Below are positions 34,245-45,639 of a DNA stretch of 64,000 bases, piece by piece. Position 1 is the first letter of the stretch; the number at the start of each line of letters is the position of its first letter. This DNA is from Osedax fenrisi (Eukaryota; Annelida; Polychaeta; Sabellida; Siboglinidae): the NCBI GenBank assembly GCA_964019155.1, contig OZ025244.1:40779889-40843888 (forward strand), written 5' to 3'. The position numbers and the translations under genes were made by a program. The notes beneath the pieces were generated by a model that saw only the letters and a list, made by a program, of their open reading frames with translations, was not told the origin of the DNA and did not search any database.

Positions 34245-35251
34245 CGGGGTCGGAGTTTTTCTATTAAAATAAACGAAACATTGTCACAACCTTATGCTAT
34301 TAAATATGGAGTCCCACAGGGTTCCACTCTTTCTCCCATACTATTTTCCATTTATTTACTTCCATTCAACAAACTACTGACTAACTTCCCACACGTGAAC
34401 TATAATCTTTACGCTGACGACATAGAATTACACGCCCAATTCATTCACTCAATTAACTTACAATCATGTTTAAAATTTGGCTTACAAAAAATAATTTATT
34501 ACTAAATCCAACAAAAACTGAACTAATCAACTTTATAACCAATTCCACGATCAATACTACAGTTCCACTAATAAATATAAATAACATAAATATAATACCG
34601 ACTGAAAATACAAAATACTTAGGTTTCCACTTTACTAACAAACTCGACTTTACTAAACATATCAGTAAAATGAAACAAACTTCTTCCTTTCATATATATA
34701 ATTTAAAAAAACTAAGACCATACTTAACCAAACAAACAGCTATAATTCTATCAAATTCACTGATAATGTCTAGATTTCTATACTGTAACTCTTTACTAGC
34801 CGGAGAAAACAAAACAGTTACTAAAAATATTGACCGATTAGTAAATAGAACTACTAGAATTATTTTTAATCTAAAAAACACAGATTACACTACTAGCATT
34901 ACGAACTTACGGAAATCACTAAACTGGCTACCTACAATTGACAACAGCAATATTAAACTACTAACTATACTTTACAAAACTACAAAAACAACTCAACCTC
35001 ATAATTTACATACTTTACTTCACAAACAAACCACTAACAGACAACTGAGACAAACATATAGACTTGACATACCGACTACACGACTACGAAAGTACGGTAA
35101 CAAACGATTTAGCTGGAGAGGTGCAACTCTCTGGAATAAACTTCCCCAACCCATACGCAAAGAAGATATCTCAATCACCACTTTCAAATATAAACTCAAG
35201 GAGCTATTTAAACGTTCCCCACTAAAATACCATATATCTAACCCTCTTTGA
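34245..35251 (+). pseudogene. CR1/L2-like RT and C-terminal domain
   Basis: First segment (to about 34,470): RSFSIKINETLSQPYAIKYG, VPQGSTLSPILFSIYLLPF and the catalytic NLYADDIELHAQF. A frameshift near 34,468 leads to the second segment: LTKNNLLLNPTKTELINFI, KYLGFHFTNKLDFTKHI, SRFLYCNSLLAG, SLNWLPTIDNSNIKLLTILY (the LHWLPI-type motif) and WRGATLWNKLPQPIR. A single frameshift and the 5' truncation are the only visible lesions. Confidence 0.85.
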
Positions 35252-35327
35252 AATGTAATCGTGTTATTATATTATTATTATATTATTATATTTAAGAATG
35301 TTATTTTATTTTATTATATTATTTTTA

Positions 35328-35349
35328 CGGATGATCGTTAAATCATCCG
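35328..35349 (+). other. Perfect 8-bp hairpin in element 3' UTR
   Basis: CGGATGAT, six-base loop CGTTAA, ATCATCCG. It sits between the ORF2 stop and the tail, where related elements carry structures recognised by their own reverse transcriptase. Function here is inferred. Confidence 0.5.
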
Positions 35350-35499
35350 GGAACCCACACCTTTAAACTGTTAGACAAACAGTAAAACACATTGTAGAAT
35401 ATTATATTAATCTTTGTGTATAAATAAATACTATTACTTCTACTACTACATTTCTAGGAATAAATATAGATATTTATTAAAATTGTAAATATTATTTAG

Positions 35500-35965
35500 G
35501 CTATCTTAAAAATAAATTATTTAAAATATTATTCATTATAAAAAAAATGTTTCATACTTTGTAATTATATTAGCCCCAAACAAAATATACTATATTGTTT
35601 TTTATCCACATGTAATTTACTGTATAGATATTTGGGGTCATAGTTATATATTAAACTTGAATAAATCTATATTATGTTGTTTAATGATTCACTTGTTTCT
35701 TTATTTAAGGTTAATATAATATTATATTAATATGATCTTTATAATTACATGACTTGCATAAAATATTCTTCAAATTGTGCCATCAGATTATTCTAATAAT
35801 TATACATTTATACATTGACGCCCAAAATATATATATACTTGTGATTTTATTTAGCTTTATTTTAAATACAATTATATGAATAATATTTTACTAAAATTCG
35901 GACCAAGTATAATATTATACATTGGTTAAATATATCTTTATAATTATATACATCAATTGTATGAC
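35500..35965 (+). pseudogene. Scrap of Jockey-like ORF2 C-terminus
   Basis: Short frame pieces such as YPHVIYCIDIWGHSYILNLN (about 35,605-35,665), SNNYTFIH and LKFGPSI (about 35,893) match the order IWGN.Y, then FGP..WN of Jockey-like C-termini. Heavily decayed, with no RT core or tail recognised. Confidence 0.5.
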
Positions 35966-36062
35966 ATTTAAGTTTATATTGTACGTAACATATCTGAATA
36001 TGTACATATATTAAACATTATCTTAACTATAATAATAATATAATCATATTATATAGATCCAG

Positions 36063-36101
36063 CTTATGATATTACATTAAAATACATTGCAACCACTACA
36101 C
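36063..36101 (+). CDS. Candidate micro-exon, 39 nt, phase 1-1, Thr-rich end
   Basis: Between TATATAGATCCAG and GTTAGT. In phase 1 it reads YDITLKYIATTT. It begins with CT and ends in phase 1, like 6,916, 37,085 and 54,849. Short, so weak on its own. Confidence 0.25.
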
Positions 36102-36383
36102 GTTAGTGATACAATTAAGTTATAATAATTAAATAATTATATAATATTATTATATACGACATATTCATATTTTAATAAATATACAATAAATATACATATA
36201 TATAAATTATTATTTAATAATATTTATATTATTAGATGGTTAATCAAATTATAATACATTTATAAATTTATTGAGATAAAATAAATATTGCAATTGATTA
36301 AATTATGTTTTATTTAAGACTAATATGACTGAAATTATAGATTTGAAATATCTGCTAACATGAGTAATATTTATTATTTCATA

Positions 36384-36417
<34 letters not shown>

Positions 36418-37084
36418 AATACCTATAATAAAATGTAAAATTGTAAATTCAATCATTCTAATTAATAATACATTATGATTATCATAAGTATAATAGAGAC
36501 TATTCATATGTAAATATAAATAAGTTATATATTAGTATACTAAAGTCATTTTAAATTTGATTATATATTTAATTATAATAAACTAAACATAAATACATTA
36601 TTAATATGGTAGGAATTAAATGATTTTCATTAAATGTGGTAGGAATTTTAATTTCTTATTAAATTAATATTAAATGAATTTAATTCCTATAAGAAAATTA
36701 ACTTATTATAATAATGTACGTTATTGTTTTATATGAATTTAATTTATTATTATTATATTACTATATATATCATACATATTATTATTAATATTAATTATAT
36801 GATATATTTTTAAACTTATAAGTATAACCATGAATATCTAGAAAAAATTATATTACTGATAATAAAAATAAACTATTAATAATAACATATACATTTTAAA
36901 TTTACGATAATATATATATATATATATAGGTTCTATATAAAACCTATATATTAATTCATTATACATAATAGTACACGGTTAAATAATTTAATATACGATC
37001 TAAAATATAAATAATATATAGTTAAATATATACCTAATTCTATAATTATCTTACATGTGTAAATAATGTAATCTCCTAATAAAG
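36102..37084. other. Non-coding AT-rich DNA
   Basis: No gene seen. A small near-duplicate pair, TGGTAGGAATTAAATGA and TGGTAGGAATTTTAAT, lies at 36,608 and 36,640. Confidence 0.5.
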
Positions 37085-37144
37085 CTCCGGTTACTACTAT
37101 GACAACTCAAGTAACCACTATACCATATACATCAAAAAGTACAG
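37085..37144 (+). CDS. Candidate exon, 60 nt, phase 1-1, Thr-rich
   Basis: Between CTCCTAATAAAG and GTGTGT. Phase 1 gives PVTTMTTQVTTIPYTSKST, a Thr/Ser-rich mucin-like stretch suited to O-glycosylation. It has the same length, phase and first bases (CT) as 54,849-54,908, with 34 of 60 bases identical without gaps. This suggests duplicated exons of one gene or gene family. The acceptor is only moderately pyrimidine-rich. Confidence 0.4.
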
Positions 37145-37197
37145 GTGTGTGATAACAATATAATTGATAATGATAAAGCAATTATATATTATAAGTA

Positions 37198-37202
<5 letters not shown>

Positions 37203-37249
<47 letters not shown>

Positions 37250-37262
37250 TATATATATATTT
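37203..37262. repeat. (TA)n microsatellite
   Basis: About 60 bases of TA with one G interruption. Confidence 0.95.
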
Positions 37263-37978
37263 AATTTTTATATATATATTTAAAATTTCATAAACAAATT
37301 ATATTAAAAATGGAAAATATTACATAATAACCTTAATTAATGTATTCATAAATTATTGATAGTAGGTACATTTAAAGAATTCCGTATTTTCTTCTATATT
37401 TACAGTTTATATTATTTTATTAATCTATAGAAGATCTATAATAATATAAAATTATTAAGATTATGCAGATTATAATTTTTTACTAGGTAACTCCCAATTA
37501 TGTAACTTTTATATAGCTATTTGATTATGAATTATTTCGAATAACTTTATTCTTAACATCTTAAAACTACCCTTCTCAATATAATATAATATATTTGTAA
37601 ATGATATATAGATAGTGATTAAATTACTGAATTATATTACTGATGTTAATTATAAATGTTAACAATAAAATATCAATACAACATTTTTAATTTATAATAA
37701 TATATGTACCCAATGGGTGCAGATCTACGTGATTTTCGAACTCAAATCACAAACTTTGTTTTTAAATAACAAATGTAAAAAGAGAATTGATGGTTAACTT
37801 TAATTTTACAATTTATTTTCAATTTATTTACATTAAATTCACTATTTATCATATTATTGTAGCTTTATTATATGTCATTTATATACTTATAAATTAATTA
37901 AGTACTTATTCATATATTTTATTATATATTATTTATTATATACCTACATAGTTTTAATAAATTCGATTAATACTATAC
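37263..37978. other. Non-coding DNA with a weak exon candidate
   Basis: Mainly AT filler. At 37,723-37,792 a 70-nt segment (after CAATGGGTGCAG, before GTTAAC) is open in phase 0 and reads IYVIFELKSQTLFLNNKC then KKRID. Low confidence, as nothing else supports it. Confidence 0.2.
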
Positions 37979-38230
37979 ATACCTTACCGGATCGGGATTA
38001 TTTCACGAGTACTTTAAACAATTTTCTTCCACGTCGTCCTGTCTTTAATTGCTGTTTTTAGTTCTTCAATCGACAGTCCGGTATTTTCACATATTTTTTT
38101 TACATAAGTCTTTCTGGTTAGTCCATGATTTATGTGTCATGGTTCGGCGTAAATAACAAAACATGTTTTATAATTTCTTCCAAACTTCAATAACAATGAC
38201 CTGCGAAATGTGTTCTTCGTAGTACTATAA
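37979..38230 (-). mobile_element. 3' end fragment of the RTE-like family
   Basis: Aligns in the same orientation with 23,093-23,345: ACCGGATCGGGATTATTTCA, CAATTTTCTTCCACGTCGTC, and CAATGACCTGCGAAATGTG (the reverse of the AGHC motif). The element is 5'-truncated at about 38,230. Third copy of this family in the window. Confidence 0.75.
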
Positions 38231-38760
38231 TATGGAATAAACTCGAAAAAATGCGTATTGATACGATCGGAATGGCAAATTAATCAGATAGAATTATGTG
38301 GCGGGCGGTAGGGTAATTACAAAATAAAAAAATAATGATAGTTTATTTCTTACAGAGATTTGAATTCTAAAAACTATACAATTCTCGGATTTTGTTTTTA
38401 TTTAGTTTTAGACATTGCCCGACCATCAAAGTTTCGATATACATTTTTCATAAATAAATATTTCTCATTTTACCCATTTTACCAACGACTCTACGATTGT
38501 TAGAAATATTGTTATTATTTATTTTAACTTTTATATTTATTATTTTTAATTATTCATCAGTTCTTGAACCTATTAATAATTACTATATAATTAATATGAA
38601 CACTATTGTTATATTAGATATCCGGAATACCATACTCAAACGGTTAAAGACATATAATAAATGGTATCAAACACATCTAAGTGTTTAATTAAGCGATATG
38701 GATGGAACTATATTACACTAATTGAACGACAGTTAATGCATTAATATAAATCCATAATCA
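38231..38760. other. Unassigned, possibly a decayed element C-terminus
   Basis: A GC-richer patch (GTGGCGGGCGGTAGGG, 38,298) is unassigned. The 63-codon frame at 38,497-38,688 ends KRLKTYNKWYQTHLSV; with the next frame (YGWN) it faintly recalls Jockey-type C-termini. I cannot support a firm call. Confidence 0.2.
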
Positions 38761-39895
38761 AAAAAAGATTTTTTTAAATAAATATTATTCTTTATTCTTC
38801 TCTATATTTTACTTTTACATATTATGTTAATTTAAAGGAACTTTTGGTAATTTATAATAACATCATACTATAATATATAATAATTATGTTGTATATAAAT
38901 TAAATTAAATATATAAATTTAATAATATTATCTATTTAAATATTTATTTTAAATTAAAGTATTTGGAGTACATAAAATTTATAACCAAAACAAATTTTTA
39001 ATAAATATTATGTAAATAATCAATTTTTTCATAAAAATGTAATATCGATTGGAAAAGTAAGCAATATATATATATATGAATAATATCGATATAAAATTTA
39101 AAAAAAATAAAATAAAATTGATCAAAATTCCTAGGATAAAAAAAAGCCATATTTTTTTTTTCAAAAATGATTATTAAGAAAAAGTGAATAACTTGTTTGT
39201 AATTATATAATATATATAATATATATATTACATTTTAAAAATATCTTAATTGGAAAAACAAGTATTTTCCTCGTAATTTCTAAACATTTTTCCTTAACAA
39301 TTGCATTTGGTAATACTTTATTATAGATTTATATGATAAACAATTTGTTAATGTTTTATCAAAATATATTCATTATTTGTGATGTAATTCCAATATTTTT
39401 ATATATTTTTTTAAATACAATGAAAATCCTATATTTATCAATGCGAATTAAACTTAATCTTAAAAGTGCATTTATAAAAACATATCAAAAATTGTTAATA
39501 TTTGGTCAAATTGTTGTAACTTACTTTTTGCTTTATTCTTTATAAGATTGAGTGTTTTGTAATCTTACAAATTTCACAAATGTAGGTTACTATGATCACC
39601 TTTAGCAAGCATTAGTTAGCTACGTTGTATTAATCATCGATATAAAGACAGTTTTTATTTATAGGAACAATACAAAAATACCGATATGATATAAACGTAA
39701 ATAATTTATATAATAATAAATCGGGAATGCAAGGGTATATTTGTGATGATAATAATATAAGTATGTATACATATATGATCATATATGATTATAATATACA
39801 TATATAGTATATAGTATACAAATATAGAGGTTTATGTTCATTAAATATAACAGTGTATAATGCTATATATATATATATATATATATATATACGAA
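38761..39895. other. Non-coding AT-rich DNA
   Basis: Hydrophobic short frames at 38,979 (-) and 39,333 (+) look like AT-driven chance ORFs. (TA)n at 39,865-39,891 borders the next repeat. Confidence 0.45.
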
Positions 39896-40231
39896 ATTCA
39901 CGAAGACGATACCGGATCCTAGAGATGATCTTTAATATATTCATGGAGATATTCACCATAGCCAAGCAGGAAGATCATCTTGTTTATTCTGAAATTATAA
40001 ATTGTTTATTAATATAAATCAATTATGATGACACAATCATATGTATATGTATATACTGTAACTAGTTGTGTATAATGAATAATAGACTAGCTGGACCATA
40101 CAAGTGCAAAATAGGTACAAGGTATATCGTGGTACAGTTATCCCTTAGCCAATCAGGGAGGGCTGCGTGAAGCAGTAAACATGTTACATAATGGGACGTA
40201 TGATATATGGTCCATTGCGGATATCAATATG

Positions 40232-40278
<47 letters not shown>

Positions 40279-40800
40279 GCTATACATAACGGGCGGCATA
40301 TTTTATAAATGAACATCGTATGTAGGAGGTGATTTACAACTGAATATAGGTGTATGTTGTACCAATGGTGGTTTTAGGGAGATGTGTGACTATGACTAGA
40401 AACTGGCCAACAAGTGTAGATACATGGTATTCACGAAGACGATACCGGAGGCGATCCCGGATAACATACGGAGGACGCATATGGCGATAACGGAGATGGT
40501 CTTGAAAATTTACATGAAGATATTCATCTAGCCAAGCAGGAATACAACTACTGATGATCTTAATTATCCTGAAATTATAAATTGTATATTAATAAATCAA
40601 TTATCATGACACAATACTATTTATATGTTTATACTAACTTCTAACTTCTGCATCTTGACTATTCAATTTATCGGACTAGAAGCAGGCTTACAAGTGTAGA
40701 TACATGACATTCACGAAGACGATACCGGATAACATACGGAAGACGTTTAGGGCGATAACGGAGATGATATTTAACATATTCATGAAGATATTCATCTAAC
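39896..40800 (+). repeat. About 280-bp tandem repeat, three copies
   Basis: Copies begin with ATTCACGAAGACGATACCGG at 39,896, 40,429 and 40,709. Shared blocks include GGCGATAACGGAGATG, GATATTCATCTAG, CCAAGCAGGAA, CTGAAATTATAAATTGT and CAAGTGTAGATACATG. Copies 2 and 3 are 280 bases apart; copies 1 and 2 are separated by extra sequence including a (TA)n at 40,230-40,275. The third is truncated by the AT-only repeat. Confidence 0.8.
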
Positions 40801-41435
40801 TAATTATTAATTAGTAAATTATAATTGAATAATTATAAAAATAATATATAATTAATAATTAATAATATACAATTAATTATTATTAATTAATAATAATTAT
40901 TGATAAATATTTATTATTTAATAAATTAGAAATGAATTATTAATAATTATTAAAATAATATATAATTAATAATAATTGTTGATAAATAATTATTAATTAG
41001 TAAATTAGAATAGAATAATTACTAAAATAATATATAATTAATAATATATAATTAATTATTATTAATTAATAATAATTATTGATAAATAATTATTAATTAA
41101 TAAATTACAATTTAATAATTATTAATAATAAATAATTAATAATTATTTTTATTAATTAATAATTATTAAAATAATATATAATTAATTATTATTAATTAAT
41201 AATAATTATTGATAAATAATTATTAATTAATAAATTACAATTTAATAATTATTAATAATAAATAATTAATAATTATTTTTATTAATTAATAATTATTAAA
41301 ATAATATATAATTAATATATAATTAATTATTATTAATTAATAATAAGTATTGATAAATAATTATTAATTAGTAAATTAGAATTGAATAATTAATAATTAT
41401 TAAAACAATATATAATTAAAAATTAATAATTGTAC
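40800..41435. repeat. AT-only tandem repeat, about 80-140 bp period
   Basis: Over 600 bases built almost entirely of TAATTATTAATTAATAAT blocks, with rare G and C. GATAAATAAT recurs at 40,902, 40,981, 41,081, 41,211 and 41,352. The units at 41,081 and 41,211 are nearly identical over 130 bases. Strongly unwinding-prone sequence, no coding content. Confidence 0.85.
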
Positions 41436-41463
41436 GGTACTAATGTATATATATACATATATA

Positions 41464-41466
<3 letters not shown>

Positions 41467-41503
<37 letters not shown>
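41467..41503. repeat. (TA)n microsatellite
   Basis: TA run between the AT-only repeat and a retroelement 3' half. Confidence 0.95.
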
Positions 41504-41506
<3 letters not shown>

Positions 41507-41559
41507 ATATTTTAACTTCCGACGCATTGACTGACCTAACCGGAACCATAGCTTCAAAT

Positions 41560-42575
<1,016 letters not shown>

Positions 42576-42781
42576 ATTGAATTGAATTGAATTGAATGAA
42601 TATTTATTATGAATTTTTCAAGTTCGATTTAGTAATAATTAACAATATGTAGTGATAAATTCACAAAACGACAACAAAACGTAGATAGTACACATATCAA
42701 AATAACAATAGTAAATTAGAAAAGTATCACATGTGCCGGTGATAAAAACAATTAATAATTAAAATTAATAATTTATAAAAT

Positions 42782-42816
<35 letters not shown>

Positions 42817-43195
42817 GTATAAATAAATATTAAGTTATAATTTTTTTTAATATGATTTTTAAAGGTATAGAAACTATTTGCTAATACAATATGTTCATCA
42901 AGACCATTCTAAATTTTAGCTATTCGATTATTTAGTAGATTTTTTGTTACATTTAGTTTACATGTATTCATACTAATTTGCAGAGAATGGCCTCTGGTAT
43001 TGTAGTTTGTATTTTTGATATTAATAATAGATGATGTATTCATAGATACCAATCCGTTAAATAGATTATATACCATAACAAGATCAAATCTAGTTCTTCT
43101 GATTTCTAGAGAATCTAGATTTAGGTATATTAATCTTTCATTATAAGGTTTATAAGGTAAACCACATCTCTCGATTAATCTTCTCGTAAATTATA
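42576..43195 (-). mobile_element. CR1-like element 3' end inside (ATT)n
   Basis: On the minus strand it starts at about 43,195 directly against an (ATT)n array, encodes the ORF2 C-terminus to about 42,845, then a 3' UTR and a tail of AATTC repeats (42,576-42,598) that joins the other (ATT)n array. The tail sequence and the C-terminal motifs match the element at 55.7-60.8 kb. It is thus a 5'-truncated member of that family sitting within a trinucleotide array. Confidence 0.8.
42840..43190 (-). pseudogene. CR1-like ORF2 C-terminus
   Basis: Minus-strand frame: FTRRLIERCGLPYKPYNERL, IYLNLDSLEIRRTRFDLVMV, YNTRGHSLQISMNTCKLN, LLNNRIAKI, a TAG where Trp is expected, then NGLDEHIVLAN. The counterpart at 60,112-60,480 reads FTRRLFGTCGLKYTNYNERL, LNNRIINIWNNLDYE. 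One nonsense mutation, no frameshift. Confidence 0.8.
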
Positions 43196-43197
43196 GT

Positions 43198-43482
<285 letters not shown>

Positions 43483-43990
43483 ATATGTATATTCGATATA
43501 AATATCTTGTATTACACCATTTTTTCTATTATATTTTCTTATTTCATGATTATTATTATATATTAAATATGTAATATTGTTGTTATAAGGATATTCTTAA
43601 TATAAGCTACGTATAGCTTCTGAATATCCTTCTGTATATTAATTAAATATTCAGTAAATAAATAAATATTCAAATATATGAAATATATATATATATATAT
43701 ATATAATCATATTATTAATAGTTGTGTTTTATCTATGGATATTATACTTATAACTTATATACATATTCCCATATAATAATGTTTATATTATATATGTATA
43801 CATATTATAATATTTATTTGTATATAATATACTTAATTTAATATTTTGATACTATATATAATATATTATAATCAATAAGTGATATTAAATGTTCAAAATA
43901 ATAATGTATTTATTGTAAAATTGTAGGTTTTAAGATGGTTATTAATTTTTTTTGCACATTTGTAAACATGTTGTAATTTTCGTTTATCAG
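43483..43990. other. Non-coding AT-rich DNA
   Basis: (TA)n at 43,682-43,704; otherwise nothing recognised. Confidence 0.5.
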
Positions 43991-44060
43991 GAATGTCTCC
44001 CATCGATATAAAGAAATTCTTTCATTATATCGATGGTGTCGCCTCCTACTTTATTTAGCG
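43991..44060 (+). other. Strong hairpin overlapping a possible 45-nt exon
   Basis: 44,000-44,016 pairs with 44,020-44,036 (16 of 17 positions) around a TTC loop, centred on ATCGATATAA. The same DNA, between TTTATCAG and GTGTCG, is open in phase 1-1 and reads MSPIDIKKFFHYID. Either reading could be real; a GC-richer patch GCGGGCGTCGTGAATGCGCG follows at 44,058. Confidence 0.3.
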
Positions 44061-44070
44061 GGCGTCGTGA

Positions 44071-44277
44071 ATGCGCGCTAAGTTAGGTGAATATTCTATA
44101 TTTAACTATGACCCACGAAACATGAATCATGATCATAAGATAATTTACTACGCACACAATTATCTAGGTCAGCAAGGGATTATAATTATACAATGCTTGC
44201 TTGATTACTATGCATTTATATTCACATATACAAATATATGTACAGTGTACGTCGTACATACACAGATAGGCGTGTAA
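44071..44277 (+). CDS. Hypothetical small ORF, 68 codons
   Basis: ATG at 44,071, stop at 44,275. Begins MRAKLGEYSIFNYDPRNMNH and continues with IIYYAHNYLGQQG, then an Ile/Tyr-rich part. G+C is higher than the flanks. No signal peptide, domain or homologue recognised. It lies in a non-transposon interval just before a (GT)n(TA)n tract. It may be chance. Confidence 0.2.
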   Translation: MRAKLGEYSIFNYDPRNMNHDHKIIYYAHNYLGQQGIIIIQCLLDYYAFIFTYTNICTVYVVHTQIGV

Positions 44278-44309
44278 CTATATGTTTATGCAAAGTATAT
44301 TTGTATGTA

Positions 44310-44329
44310 CTATGTGTGTGTGTGTGTGA

Positions 44330-44393
<64 letters not shown>
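44310..44393. repeat. (GT)n(TA)n compound microsatellite
   Basis: GT repeats at 44,312-44,339 are followed by TA repeats to 44,393. Confidence 0.95.
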
Positions 44394-44398
<5 letters not shown>

Positions 44399-44638
44399 TA
44401 TATATTTCTTTATACAATTTTACTAGTTAAATAACTATTATTAGATTTATTAATTATACACTATTGTACACTATATGCATATAGCTAGAGAGAAATTTCT
44501 CTAAAGCTATGTGGGTACCCATGGGTGAGTAAATTTGGTTAAGGAATGTACTTATGTGTATTATTTGAAAAACAAAGAATGTATTGTATAGTGTACAAAA
44601 TAAAAGTATTTGTGTATTAATATAAATAATTCAATGAT

Positions 44639-44642
<4 letters not shown>

Positions 44643-44702
<60 letters not shown>
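44643..44702. repeat. (TA)n microsatellite
   Basis: About 60 bases of pure TA. Between this and the previous tract lies an imperfect palindrome around AGAGAAATTTCTCT (44,487). Confidence 0.95.
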
Positions 44703-44706
<4 letters not shown>

Positions 44707-45419
44707 ACTTTGTTTACATAGCAACCAAATTACAGACGCGTTATTAACAGATTAGATTTTAAATATCGTTTAATTGTATTATAATTATAAATATAGGTGC
44801 GTATTTATTTATTTGTGTGTTATTTATATTATTAGTATTGTTCAAATATTAATATCAACCAATATTTAAATATATTACATTGGTGTTTGAAATTATATTT
44901 TTTTATTTAGTTATATTTACATTAAGTATTTGTTTACATTTTATGATTATCAAAATTCAAATCAACAACAAATATATATTAATCACAAAGATAATGTTCA
45001 CTTACTGTTTACATATTTAATAACAACAACTACTTTATTTACTCTTTTAATCTATTATTATTATTCATAGATTAGTTATCCTCTATTTATATTTAATTAA
45101 TATATTGTATTAATATCATATTAATCTTATTTACCAACTGTATGTTATTATTATTATATTGTATAAATACATTTAGGTATATACATTTTATGTATTTTTA
45201 TTATTATTTTTAAATTATAATTGAAAATGCAATAAAAAAGCCATAAAAGATATTTATTGAAATTCCAAGTATTGTTAAATATTATAAAATTAAAACATAT
45301 ATATTGCATTAATACATTTATATATAAAATATAAATTATTTTAAACTCTGAAATAGAAATTAATAATATAATATGCAAACAAATTTAAAAACTCAAAATT
45401 CAAAAATATAAGCATATCA

Positions 45420-45565
45420 AAAGAATACAATAAGGTTGAGTTGGAGACTATTAAAAAACTATCCATTGAGGCTAAACATAAATCAATAATAAATAATAAA
45501 TATGTAGTACGGCATAGAAATGATACTTTTAAAATAATTGAATTAAAAAAACGAGATGATTAAAT
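45420..45565 (+). pseudogene. ORF1 C-terminal scrap
   Basis: KKLSIEAKHKSIINNKYVVR, HRNDTFKIIELKK, then a stop. This pattern of S-AK..., V+R...F..., basic end is the usual ORF1 C-terminus in this superfamily and parallels 1,760-1,855. The rest of ORF1 is missing or unrecognisable. Confidence 0.5.
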
Positions 45566-45639
45566 ATAATATGATACCAAACCAATACAAAACAACACAA
45601 AAATGTAATAGTATAACAAAAGAATTAATAATAAATAAA

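Larger units (their letters stand above)
34240..35440 (+). mobile_element. CR1/L2-like element, 5'-truncated
   Basis: The element starts inside RT near 34,240 and keeps the rest of ORF2, a 3' UTR with a perfect hairpin (35,328-35,349), AATAAATAC and a short (TAC)n tail (35,428-35,449). It is less AT-rich than the neighbouring elements. 5' truncation during target-primed reverse transcription explains its form. Related in motif content to the element at 12.0-14.9 kb. Confidence 0.85.

Noticed and set aside
45154..45378. Hydrophobic minus-strand ORF in the block before the Jockey-like element
   Set aside because: Falls in a non-coding block shared with 55.7 kb, where the frame is not maintained.
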